64,000 nucleotides of DNA. It comes from an uncultured Nioella sp. (GTDB taxonomy: Bacteria; Pseudomonadota; Alphaproteobacteria; Rhodobacterales; Rhodobacteraceae). The stretch lies in assembly GCA_947498125.1 (NCBI GenBank), contig CANMJH010000001.1:1-64000 (forward strand), given 5' to 3'. The notes below the pieces were generated by a model, which was given only the letters and a program-made list of their open reading frames with translations, made no database searches and was not told where the DNA came from. Positions 55,884-64,000 of this stretch are shown here, piece after piece. The position numbers and the translations under genes were made by a program. The stretch's first letter is position 1. The number at the start of each line of letters is the position of its first letter.

Positions 55884-56165
55884 ATGTCAAACGCGAAAAA
55901 TAATTCAACTGTAATCCCATTCCGCCGGAAGGTGGATCATATCCCCCACAAATGCCCGGATACGGCACATTATGAAAACCTACTTACGGAGTTCGATCTT
56001 ACCCCCGAACAAAGAAAAGCGTTCTTCGAAGCACTTTGGATTCTTGTCTCAGGATTTATCGATTTCGGGACCAATTCATATCCCGCTCGTCCGACGCACG
56101 GCTTGGGCAACTTGAATGAACTCATTTTGGAAACGGTAGACGAGTACTTCAAGGTAGCGGCTTAG
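55884..56165 (+). CDS. Small protein ahead of the intact serine recombinase
   Basis: The 93-residue protein has AAGGAG 9 bases before the ATG. The C-terminal two thirds (DLTPEQRKAFFEALWILVSGF) look helical; VIPFRRKVDHIPHKCP at the N-terminus has Cys and His without a clear zinc pattern. It stands 87 bp before the recombinase and is probably co-transcribed. Function unknown; it may act as a directionality factor, which is inference from position. Confidence 0.6.
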   Translation: MSNAKNNSTVIPFRRKVDHIPHKCPDTAHYENLLTEFDLTPEQRKAFFEALWILVSGFIDFGTNSYPARPTHGLGNLNELILETVDEYFKVAA

Positions 56166-56252
56166 CGCAGCCCTACCTGAGTGTTGAAATATTCACGTGC
56201 AGCCGGATTCCTGCTGCTCGTCCGGTTCGAAGCTTTGAAAGGTTATTGAGAC

Positions 56253-57887
56253 ATGAGAAACACAAACAGCGTTTTGTCGCAGAAGAAAAGCACCGTAGCA
56301 TTGCCCCAGATTTGTGTAATTTACACACGAGTATCATCAGTCAAACAAGTAAATGAAGGAACCGGCTTATCTAGTCAGGAGCAAAGCTGTCGCGCCTTTG
56401 CTGACGAAAAAGGATATCAAGTCGCAGAAGTTTTCAGAGACATTATATCTGGTACTGCGGGAGAGCGTTCTGGCACAAAGGCTTTAGTTCGATACTTGAA
56501 ACAACATCGTTCCGAAAACGTTGTTGTCATAGTTGACGACATTGATCGCTTTGCCCGCGATGTCTCTGTCTACAGCGAATTGCTCAAACAAATCCGCGGT
56601 GCTGGCGCAAAACTCGAAAGCCCAAAATTTAAGATGTCCGAGGAGGCCCGCTCGGTCTTTGAACTAAAACTCCGTGTGTTGCTCGGGGAACTTGAGGTTG
56701 GAAAAAACAAGGAGCGCTCTCGAGATCGGGTCATTGCGCGTCTACAGATGGGCTATTGGACGTTCGCTGCGCCCACCGGCTATGAGTACAGAAGGCGAGG
56801 AACCGAAGGCAAGGTATTGTTCCGGTCGGAACCCGTGGCAACTATCCTTGCTGAAGCGCTTAATGGCTTTGCAACCGGTCGTTTTCTGTCGCAGGCAGAG
56901 GTTAAGAAGTTTCTAGAATCCAAGAGTGAATTCCCAAAAGACTACAGGAGCACAGAGGTTTCGTTTGATCGGGTTAAAAAATTCCTGACGAACCTCATTT
57001 ACGCAGGCTATTTAGAAAGGCCAGAGCGAGACATCCCACTTACTAAGGCCGTTCATGAGCCCCTCATTTCGTACGATACTTACTTAATCAACCAAGATCG
57101 TCTTGAATCGTCAGCGGTCGCACCAGCGAAAAAAGACATCGACAAGGATTTTCCATTACGGGGGTTTGTGAAATGCTCCACGTGCGGCAGAAAGATGACC
57201 TCTTGTTGGTCAACGAGTGGAACCGGGCGAAAATATCCCTACTATTTGTGCCATGATCGTTCATGTCCTGAAAAGGGGAAATCTATCCCCCGAGACCAGC
57301 TCGAAAGTGATTTTGTAGCTCTCTTACAATCAATCGAGCCAGAAGCAGCAACGTTTGAGGTTGCCGAAAAGGTGTTTCAGGATGCTTGGGATCGGAGAAC
57401 AACGTGGGCAAAGCAGGAGATTTGCAGATTAAAACAACGAATTGCCCATATTGAGAAAGAATGCTCGAACGTCGTTGACCGTGCCGCTCAAGCTCAAAGC
57501 GGAGCCCTCGCTTCCGCCTACGAATCTAAGCTAGACGATCTTTTATCCGACAAGGCAGAAATCGAAGCTGAAATCGGCAGAATGACATTTCCAGATCGAT
57601 CTTTCGACGAAATGTTCGAACTCGCAATGGACTTCCTCGCAAGTCCTTATAAAATTTGGGAGAAAGCGAGTTTTTCGTTGAAAAGAGTGATCTTAAAGTT
57701 GGTTTTTGCCACCCCGATGGAGTTTGGCCGAAATGAAGGTGTTCGAACTCCAAAAACCACCTTACCCTTCAAGGCTTTAGAGTATTTGAAGGGTTCTGAT
57801 TTGAAAATAGTGCCCGGGGGCGGAATCGAACCACCGACACGCGGATTTTCAATTTTCCTAGGTATCCAGTCAATCTCTCGCATCTAG
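56253..57887 (+). CDS. Large serine recombinase ending in an inverted tRNA-Phe copy
   Basis: The 544-residue recombinase has a resolvase domain with YTRVS (catalytic Ser 28) and DDIDRFARD, a recombinase domain, a zinc ribbon (CSTCGRKM, then CHDRSCPEKG) and a coiled-coil (about 385-445). It is intact. Its last 26 codons (from about 519, PGGGIEPPTRGFS) are encoded by an inverted copy of the tRNA-Phe 3' end (57810-57852), so the gene ended at an attachment site when it integrated. It is related in layout to the broken recombinase. Confidence 0.88.
   Translation: MRNTNSVLSQKKSTVALPQICVIYTRVSSVKQVNEGTGLSSQEQSCRAFADEKGYQVAEVFRDIISGTAGERSGTKALVRYLKQHRSENVVVIVDDIDRFARDVSVYSELLKQIRGAGAKLESPKFKMSEEARSVFELKLRVLLGELEVGKNKERSRDRVIARLQMGYWTFAAPTGYEYRRRGTEGKVLFRSEPVATILAEALNGFATGRFLSQAEVKKFLESKSEFPKDYRSTEVSFDRVKKFLTNLIYAGYLERPERDIPLTKAVHEPLISYDTYLINQDRLESSAVAPAKKDIDKDFPLRGFVKCSTCGRKMTSCWSTSGTGRKYPYYLCHDRSCPEKGKSIPRDQLESDFVALLQSIEPEAATFEVAEKVFQDAWDRRTTWAKQEICRLKQRIAHIEKECSNVVDRAAQAQSGALASAYESKLDDLLSDKAEIEAEIGRMTFPDRSFDEMFELAMDFLASPYKIWEKASFSLKRVILKLVFATPMEFGRNEGVRTPKTTLPFKALEYLKGSDLKIVPGGGIEPPTRGFSIFLGIQSISRI
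57810..57852 (-). repeat. Third, inverted copy of the tRNA-Phe 3' end
   Basis: Read on the minus strand, 43 bases match the tRNA-Phe end with one difference (57842), so it derives from a slightly different tRNA-Phe than the one here. It lies inside the 3' end of the serine recombinase and in the opposite orientation to the two island repeats. Confidence 0.9.
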
Positions 57888-58126
57888 CTTCGAACCGACG
57901 CAAGAAGTGTTTTTCTTCAATACCTTGTGGTCTCCAATCCATCGCAGGGCAAGCCGCTCCGTTTCAGTCAAGCTCACCACTCTCGGCACCCATCAGGCAC
58001 ACTAACCGGGCATAATGCTCCAGAATGCTTGTTTTTTGCTTACCCATTTCAGGTTTCAGGCGAGTGGAATGGTCGATATCCTAGACCATAGTTCGCCTGT
58101 CCTATCGATTTGAAAGTTTCCGCATA

Positions 58127-61036
58127 TTGAGCCGCTTACAACAAAAACCGCTGGTAGGGTTTTTCTTCAATCCCTTTGGAAAACACGCCAGGTACATGGA
58201 GTACGATGGGAACGAGATTGTCGTACAGGCCAAGCCATTGGTCTCTGCTACACTGAGAGAGCTAACGTCCGCTCCAACAGTTGAGAATGGGTTCTGGGGC
58301 GCGTCTCTTACGCTCCGCCTGCATGACCAACCAGTATACCTGCTCAAAGGCGCGCGGCCCAAAGACGCGGTCAATTTCTCGAACGCTATTCGGGCGGACT
58401 GGGAAGCGACCATCCAGGCCCATCTTGAACAAAGCCGTGCAGTCATTGATGCATTGGTGTTGGAAATTGGAGAACTTAATAACCCAGCGGCCTATCCGGC
58501 AGCGTGCATGGTGTCTCCAATACTGGAGCGCGCTCGTGGTCTCGATCAGCGTCTTCTTTCCAAGCTACCACAAGAGGCCCTAGAGCACGCACAAAGGGAT
58601 CAAATCGGCAAAATACAGGGATTTGTACGAAACGCACGGCACATACGTCAGCAAGCAATTTCAGCCTTTGAGGAACGTCAGCTGGTCGAGTGGACAGAGT
58701 TCTTCGAAACTTTTGAAAGCAACCCACTGACACCAGAGCAAAGGCAATCAATCGTTTCTGATGAAGACGCAACTCTGGTCTTGGCAGGCGCTGGTTCAGG
58801 GAAAACCAGCGTCATCACTGCTAAAGCAGGTTACCTACTGAAGTCTGGTGCTAGAAAACCAGAAGAAGTGCTGCTTCTGGCGTTTGCGAGAGACGCTGCC
58901 AAAGAAATGAGTGAACGGATCGAGGCCAAATGTGGGGAGCCTTTGGAAGCTCGTACATTTCATTCGTTGGCCTATGATATCATTGGGGCCGTCGAAGGAA
59001 GCAAGCCAGCATTGGCTGCCCATGCCACTGACGACAAGGCTTACCTTGCCTTGATCCGAGACATCCTAAGGGCTTTGGTCCGGACGGCATCAGTAGTGTC
59101 AAAGTCCATCGTGGGCTGGTTCTCCCATACCCGTCTTGAAGAAAAAAGCGAGTGGGATTTCAAGAAAAAGCACAGCTACTACACTTACATTGAAAAGCTT
59201 GATCTTCGCACCCTTCAAGGGGAGCAGGTTAAAAGCTTTGAAGAGTTGATGATTGCCAACTGGCTGTATGAGAACGGCATTGAGTATGAGTATGAACCCG
59301 ACTACGAGCATAAGGTCTCCGAAGGTGGCTTCCGCGATTATTGCCCAGATTTTCGCTTAACTAAGAGCGGTATCTACATTGAGCACTTTGGCGTTCGCCG
59401 CTCAAACTCAGCATTCGGAATCGAACACCTGACGACAGCTCCTTTCGTCGATAGAGAGGAATATCTCGCTGGAATGGACTGGAAGCGTGGTGTCCACGCT
59501 GAACACAAAACGACTTTGATCGAGACGTTCAGTTATGAAAGACAAGACGGTTCGTTGCTGGAAGCGCTCGCTGAAAAAATTGCGCCATACGAAACGGTCA
59601 ACCCAAGGTCACCAGAAACGCTCTTTGACAGGGTGGTGGAGCTAAACCAAGCCGACAGTTTTGTGCAGCTGCTTGGAACCTTCTTGAAGCATTACAAAGG
59701 GGGTGGATACCAACTCGACGAATGCGCCGAGAAAGGACGCACCTTGAAGCTTGGCAAGCGTGCCGAGGCGTTCCTGTCCATCTTTGAACCCGTCCATTTA
59801 GAATACCAAAAACAGTTGAACGGACGGATTGATTTTGAAGATATGATCCTTCGGGCAACCAAGTATGCCGAGACGGGAGAGTATGTCAGCCCGTTCAAGC
59901 ACATCTTAGTCGATGAGTTTCAAGATATATCCCGTAGCCGAGGGCGCTTGGTCAAAGCTCTTAAAGCTCAACACAGCGATGCACGCGTTTTCGCAGTTGG
60001 CGATGACTGGCAGTCGATCTACCGATTTGCCGGGTCTGACATCAACCTCATGCGAAATTTCGGCGATGAGTTTGGGGGCGTATTTGATGGGAAATCTGGT
60101 GTTCACCGAACTGTGGATCTGGGAAGAACTTTCCGCTCAGTCGATCAGATTGCACATGCTGCAAAGAGATTTGTGCTGCAAAACCCGGCCCAGTTGAACA
60201 AGACAGTGATACCAGCTGGCACGTCAGATATGCCTGCTTTGAAAGTCGTCTCGACAATCAAAGCCGACGAGAAAAACAAGCTGGAGCAAGTGCTGCACTC
60301 GTTGCAAGGGACGGCTCAACGAATGCAGCCAGTCTCGGTTTTGTTGCTTGGCCGTTATCGACACTTAGCCCCATCCAATCTCGCGCAACTGCGTCGTAAG
60401 TTCTCTGATTTGGAAATCTCGTTTCGCACCATCCATGCATCGAAAGGGCTAGAGGCTGATCACGTGGTGATCCTGAACATGTTTCGCGGTCGTACTGGCT
60501 TTCCGTCAGAAATCGTTGATGACCCACTCCTAAGCCTTGTTTCGCCGGAGACCGAGCCATTTGAGAATGCCGAAGAACGCCGGGTTATGTACGTCGCGCT
60601 CACCCGTGCCCGAAAATCCGTGACACTTATGGGTTCAGCATCAAAACAATCGGCTTTCGTTTCCGAGTTGTTGGATGACCCTGAATACGGGACAATCGGC
60701 GCGGACGGCCAAGTAGAATTCAACCATACCTGCGGCGAATGTGGTGGACATCTGGTTCCTGTCCCGACCAAAGATGGCCGGACATGGTACAGGTGCGAAC
60801 ATGCTACCCTCTGCGGACATTCATTGAATGCATGTGCTTCATGCGGCGTTGGGCTGCCAGTTCGGAACAAACGAAGCGGTTTAAGCAAATGCTCTTGCGG
60901 TGCCGAATACCAGGGGTGCCCCAGTTGTGAAGATGGGTGGCTGGTCGAAAGGAAAGGCCGATATGGCACATTTCTGGGATGTGTCAGCTACCCACGGTGT
61001 AAGGGTAAGGCGAAGATTGCCAAGACTTCTGGGTGA
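58127..61036 (+). CDS. Helicase IV-like helicase with predicted nuclease and zinc fingers
   Basis: The 969-residue superfamily 1 helicase resembles DNA helicase IV: Walker A AGAGSGKTS (about 222), VDEFQDIS (about 595), and TIHASKGLEADHVV and YVALTRARKSV near the C-terminal helicase end. It is longer than E. coli helicase IV (684). Between helicase parts lies a PD-(D/E)xK-like segment (about 370-425; YCPDFRL and IYIEHFG), and from about 867 come several CxxC zinc fingers of topoisomerase type. Start is probably TTG; an ATG 23 codons later is possible. It stands beside the mobile zone and may act in repair or defence. Confidence 0.85.
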   Translation: MSRLQQKPLVGFFFNPFGKHARYMEYDGNEIVVQAKPLVSATLRELTSAPTVENGFWGASLTLRLHDQPVYLLKGARPKDAVNFSNAIRADWEATIQAHLEQSRAVIDALVLEIGELNNPAAYPAACMVSPILERARGLDQRLLSKLPQEALEHAQRDQIGKIQGFVRNARHIRQQAISAFEERQLVEWTEFFETFESNPLTPEQRQSIVSDEDATLVLAGAGSGKTSVITAKAGYLLKSGARKPEEVLLLAFARDAAKEMSERIEAKCGEPLEARTFHSLAYDIIGAVEGSKPALAAHATDDKAYLALIRDILRALVRTASVVSKSIVGWFSHTRLEEKSEWDFKKKHSYYTYIEKLDLRTLQGEQVKSFEELMIANWLYENGIEYEYEPDYEHKVSEGGFRDYCPDFRLTKSGIYIEHFGVRRSNSAFGIEHLTTAPFVDREEYLAGMDWKRGVHAEHKTTLIETFSYERQDGSLLEALAEKIAPYETVNPRSPETLFDRVVELNQADSFVQLLGTFLKHYKGGGYQLDECAEKGRTLKLGKRAEAFLSIFEPVHLEYQKQLNGRIDFEDMILRATKYAETGEYVSPFKHILVDEFQDISRSRGRLVKALKAQHSDARVFAVGDDWQSIYRFAGSDINLMRNFGDEFGGVFDGKSGVHRTVDLGRTFRSVDQIAHAAKRFVLQNPAQLNKTVIPAGTSDMPALKVVSTIKADEKNKLEQVLHSLQGTAQRMQPVSVLLLGRYRHLAPSNLAQLRRKFSDLEISFRTIHASKGLEADHVVILNMFRGRTGFPSEIVDDPLLSLVSPETEPFENAEERRVMYVALTRARKSVTLMGSASKQSAFVSELLDDPEYGTIGADGQVEFNHTCGECGGHLVPVPTKDGRTWYRCEHATLCGHSLNACASCGVGLPVRNKRSGLSKCSCGAEYQGCPSCEDGWLVERKGRYGTFLGCVSYPRCKGKAKIAKTSG

Positions 61037-61277
61037 TCGAACCAACCTATCCACGTCAAGCTTGTGCCCTAGAGTGCTCATTGATGGAAATCACTTGAAG
61101 TTGTCTGACGTCAGCGCCAATGGGACAGTTTAGAGTGATTAGATAAGACAGGGTTTCTGGCACACCTTAGCCGACATTCGCTATGGTCAGTGCAAAAGCC
61201 AAACATGGGTCACGCCGCACGCGACAAGGCGCAGTCTATGTTGAGTTAGTTCGCGCGGCTTCAGGTTTTGCCTTCGA

Positions 61278-62456
61278 TTAGAGCTCGAAAATCTTCTTTT
61301 CAGTTTTGTGGAGGCAGTCGCCTGGGCCGTCAGCTTCGATCATATAGTTATCGCAAATGACAGCAAAGACCCGGCCATCATCATAGCCCGGATGCACAGC
61401 CAAAAGCATGCCCTCTGCCAAAGGTAACGTTTCATCCTGACGGATTAACGGACGTTCGACCATTTCGCAGCCTTGCCCATGCGCGTAAAGGCGGGCTTCT
61501 TGAGGCAATCCGTGCCCTTCCATCCACGCATTATGCTGTGCGAAAATATCTGCCGGTTTCGCTCCGGGCTTGATGAGCGACAGTGAATAGTCCTGCGCGT
61601 CCAACACATTTTGGAACGCTTGCAATAGGTGATCGTCGGCTGCCCCAAGAACCATCGTTCGCGCGATTTCAAGATAGATCCCGCCGGGGCCATTAACTTC
61701 TATTAGAATGGAAAGGTGATCGTCTTTTGACAATTCTCGTTCCTGAAAATGCCGCCCCTTAAACCGGGAAGGCTGACCCATCGGCGCTGAGCTGCCCAGA
61801 TAGATCCCCTGATCGCTGCCAAGCCGGCGTCCGACGGCTTCGGCATGGGCCATGACATCTCGATCACTCAGACCAGGCCGAATGAAGTCGCAAACCTCGG
61901 CAAAGACTTGATCCTGGAGTGCTGCGGTGACCTTGATCAGCTCGATCTCTTCGGCGCTCTTTATGGCTTTGACACGGTCCATCTCGTCCGTGACATCGAT
62001 CACTTCGACGGAAGGCAATGCCGCGCCGAGCATATTGACCAAGGAATGTGGCATCGCGCCGCCCGCAAGCAGACCGAGTTTTTTGACACCATGCCTTTGC
62101 AAATCCGCAACGATCAGTTCGGCATCATAATCAAGCGATGCTAGAATACTCACAAAGGATGGCGTGCCAAAAACTTTGCCCACACCGCGCGCATCCGGGT
62201 CAGAACCTTTGAGGTCACGCACTGACCCAAACGCCCCCATCTCGACAACAGTCATCGGCGCATCGGCGTAAAAGATAACGTTCCGCGGATACCCGTTCAT
62301 TGCCGGAATATCGGTGAACCACCGCACATAGCCCCCCATCCAGTCTTCGCGGGCGTGCATAATGATAGCGTCGACGCCGGTATCGGCCATCATCTGACGG
62401 GCAACATTCCAGCGACGGTTCATTTCGGTATCAGTGATCGGGGAAATTGTTGTCAT
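61278..62456 (-). CDS. M24-fold protein with altered metal ligands
   Basis: The 392-residue protein has the two-domain creatinase/Xaa-Pro peptidase fold. The five usual metal ligands are largely replaced: the first Asp reads Asn (IEVNGPGG), the second Glu (LEIARTM), and the Glu of the EPG motif is His (AVHPG); the central His (YAHGQG) remains. It is therefore unlikely to be a normal dimetal peptidase; a creatinase-like or lyase role (as DddP in this fold) is possible. It starts 12 bp behind the dehydrogenase and forms an operon with it. Confidence 0.75.
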   Translation of the reverse strand: MTTISPITDTEMNRRWNVARQMMADTGVDAIIMHAREDWMGGYVRWFTDIPAMNGYPRNVIFYADAPMTVVEMGAFGSVRDLKGSDPDARGVGKVFGTPSFVSILASLDYDAELIVADLQRHGVKKLGLLAGGAMPHSLVNMLGAALPSVEVIDVTDEMDRVKAIKSAEEIELIKVTAALQDQVFAEVCDFIRPGLSDRDVMAHAEAVGRRLGSDQGIYLGSSAPMGQPSRFKGRHFQERELSKDDHLSILIEVNGPGGIYLEIARTMVLGAADDHLLQAFQNVLDAQDYSLSLIKPGAKPADIFAQHNAWMEGHGLPQEARLYAHGQGCEMVERPLIRQDETLPLAEGMLLAVHPGYDDGRVFAVICDNYMIEADGPGDCLHKTEKKIFEL

Positions 62457-62467
62457 CTCTTGCTCTC

Positions 62468-63427
62468 TTAATTGCGCTTGATGAGCCCGTTCAGGGCAGT
62501 TGGTCCACCCGACAGAAAAGCGTTCAGGTTCTCCGCAACCAGCGGCATGGCCTGCTGTTTATAAATGTCGGACATGCCACCGATATGCGGTGTGATCAGA
62601 ACATTTGGGGCCGTCCAAAGCGGGTCACTGGGGTCGAGGGGCTCTTTTGCGAAAACATCGAGGCCTGCGCCAGCAATTGCGCCGCTGTTTAGCGCATCAA
62701 GCAGGGCGGCCTCGTCGACGCATCCGCCGCGCGAAATATTGATCAGGATCGCATGCGGCTGCATCGCGGCAAATACGGCTGCGTTTATGATGTGATGTGT
62801 GCTGGGGCTGTAGGGGGTGAGGACAACCAGAAAGTCGCATTCCGATGCAGCTGTTTCTAGGGCCGCACGTTTGTAGATTTTGGTGAACCCGGAAACAGAA
62901 GTGCGACCGTCAGAAACCCCGATAACTTCCATCCCAAACGCCGCGCAACGCGCCGCCAGTTCCTCGGCAATGGATCCAACGCCAACAATTGTAGCGGTCT
63001 TTCCAAAGAGCAGGCGTTGCGGCCAACGTTGCCATGTTTTGGTGTCCTGATTGCGCTGCATTCTGGGGGCGTCACGATTGAGGCTAAGCATCATCAAAAA
63101 CGCCAGTTCCGACATTTGCGGGCCATGAAAGCCGCCGCAATTTGTCAACACCACATCCTTGTCGAGTGTTGTCATCGTCATGAGGTTATCGACGCCAGTG
63201 GTCAGGGCCTGGACCCATTCCAGCCGCGCGGCATGCGCGAACAGCTGTTGTTCCAACGCCGGAGCAAGCCCAATGATGACTTCGGCGTCCTGCGCATGCA
63301 GCAACGCGGTCTCGTTGTCTGTTGCCGCAACAAATTCATATCCCGGGCAACGCGCGGCAAGCTGCTGGGCATACCAATGCGAGTCGACATCGCGGATGAG
63401 GGCAGTCTTCTGAACAGGTGAGTTCAT
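62468..63427 (-). CDS. D-2-hydroxyacid dehydrogenase
   Basis: The 319-residue NAD(P)-dependent enzyme reduces a 2-oxo acid or oxidises a D-2-hydroxy acid. The Rossmann motif VGVGSIAEELAAR and catalytic Arg (INISRGG), Glu (FAKEPLD) and His (ITPHIGG) are present. It starts at an ATG eight codons inside a longer frame. It is followed by the M24-fold gene and is divergent from a LysR gene that probably regulates both. Confidence 0.88.
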   Translation of the reverse strand: MNSPVQKTALIRDVDSHWYAQQLAARCPGYEFVAATDNETALLHAQDAEVIIGLAPALEQQLFAHAARLEWVQALTTGVDNLMTMTTLDKDVVLTNCGGFHGPQMSELAFLMMLSLNRDAPRMQRNQDTKTWQRWPQRLLFGKTATIVGVGSIAEELAARCAAFGMEVIGVSDGRTSVSGFTKIYKRAALETAASECDFLVVLTPYSPSTHHIINAAVFAAMQPHAILINISRGGCVDEAALLDALNSGAIAGAGLDVFAKEPLDPSDPLWTAPNVLITPHIGGMSDIYKQQAMPLVAENLNAFLSGGPTALNGLIKRN

Positions 63428-63686
63428 GTTAGAAACTCTGACTTGCGGCAAGGGTGATGGATTGTGTTGTGCGGGAAAAGCATGGCTTGCCTTCTAGAAC
63501 AGTTCCCGATCAAGAAATTATGGTTTCCCCAAGAAACGCGGCGTCCAATGCGGCCCGTGGTTTTTGCCGTCAGCTCCTTGGCCACGGATCCAAACCGCGC
63601 AACGGCTGTTGTGGATACAAGAAACTTGACACGAGACTTCCTATTTGCGCCAATCAGAAAATTGAGTATTTCCATAAGAAAAACTA

Positions 63687-64000
63687 ATGCAACTGGACTC
63701 CCGTCAACTCCGCCATCTTGCTGCGATCGGACAGCACGGCACTTTCGTCGCTGCAGCTAAAGCGCTTGGGTTAACACAGCCAGCCTTGTCACTGAGCATT
63801 CAGCGGCTCGAGGATATCTTGAAGGTCACGCTGGTCGAACGGGGTCGCAATGGCGCGACATTGACCGAGCCGGGGCGGATGCTGGCGATCCGATCCCAAG
63901 AGATCGATGAAACGATTGCCACTGCATTGCACGACATCGAACTTGCATCGCAGGGGATCAAAGGCAAGCTGCGCATCGGCGGCACGCCTCTTGCGACAGG
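63687..64000 (+). CDS. LysR-family regulator, cut by the window end
   Basis: The visible 104 residues start MQLDSRQLRHLAAIGQHGTF and contain the full HTH (AAKALGLTQPALSLSIQRLE) and the beginning of the effector domain (GKLRIGGTPLAT). The frame is open to the window edge. It is divergent from the dehydrogenase and M24-fold genes across a 259-bp gap and is their likely regulator. Confidence 0.85.
   Translation, partial: MQLDSRQLRHLAAIGQHGTFVAAAKALGLTQPALSLSIQRLEDILKVTLVERGRNGATLTEPGRMLAIRSQEIDETIATALHDIELASQGIKGKLRIGGTPLAT

Noticed and set aside
34877-61036. CRISPR array in the defence and mobile zone
   Set aside because: No regularly spaced repeats or cas genes are seen; the only repeats are att copies, iterons and the TGTGACA pair.

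Overview
The window reads as a chromosomal segment of a marine-type alphaproteobacterium, most likely family Rhodobacteraceae (Roseobacter group). The evidence is the gene block murA / DUF2948 / GNAT / hisD / UPF0262 / phosphatase-like / infA / maf / RNase E/G / yacG in its usual order, a taurine locus with a MocR-type TauR, and a Zur/ZnuABC locus. All identifications come from reading motifs and gene order; no database search was run.

Left part (1-34.8 kb), chromosomal backbone: a partial gene end, a small secreted Cys-rich protein, tRNA-Gly with a decayed partial copy beside it, a Zur-controlled zinc importer (znuA divergent from zur-znuC-znuB, with two Zur boxes between), an ABC exporter, an acyl-CoA synthetase, and an arsenate-resistance operon (ArsR-ArsC fusion, ArsJ-associated GAPDH, ArsJ). 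Then come aroQ, a dimethylglycine/sarcosine dehydrogenase-like flavoprotein, a LysR regulator, an MHYT-GGDEF-EAL c-di-GMP protein, tRNA-Thr, the murA-yacG block and the taurine locus (tauABC, a BCCT-like membrane protein, tpa, tauR). The zinc, arsenate and taurine systems each carry their own regulator.

Middle part (34.85-49.55 kb): a 14.7-kb integrative island in the 3' end of tRNA-Phe, bounded by a 46-bp direct repeat (34877-34922 and 49505-49550). It carries a P4-like tyrosine integrase, an AlpA-like protein, a primase-like protein and a RepA-like helicase, with an iteron-like inverted repeat directly behind the helicase gene. Its cargo is one compact operon in the order hsdR-hsdS-ptuA-ptuB-hsdM: a type I restriction-modification system with a Septu-like ATPase/HNH pair between its specificity and methylase genes. 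This nested layout is the main defence finding of the window.

Right part (49.5-61 kb): a second mobile zone. A broken large serine recombinase (frameshift in a 7-T run and an in-frame TGA) reads leftward through the right att copy. An intact large serine recombinase reads rightward through a third, inverted copy of the tRNA-Phe end at 57810-57852. Between them sit a fused CoA-transferase and its divergent LysR regulator. Just outside is a helicase-IV-like protein with a probable built-in nuclease and C-terminal zinc fingers. The window ends (61.3-64 kb) with an M24-fold protein lacking the usual metal ligands, a D-2-hydroxyacid dehydrogenase and a truncated LysR gene.
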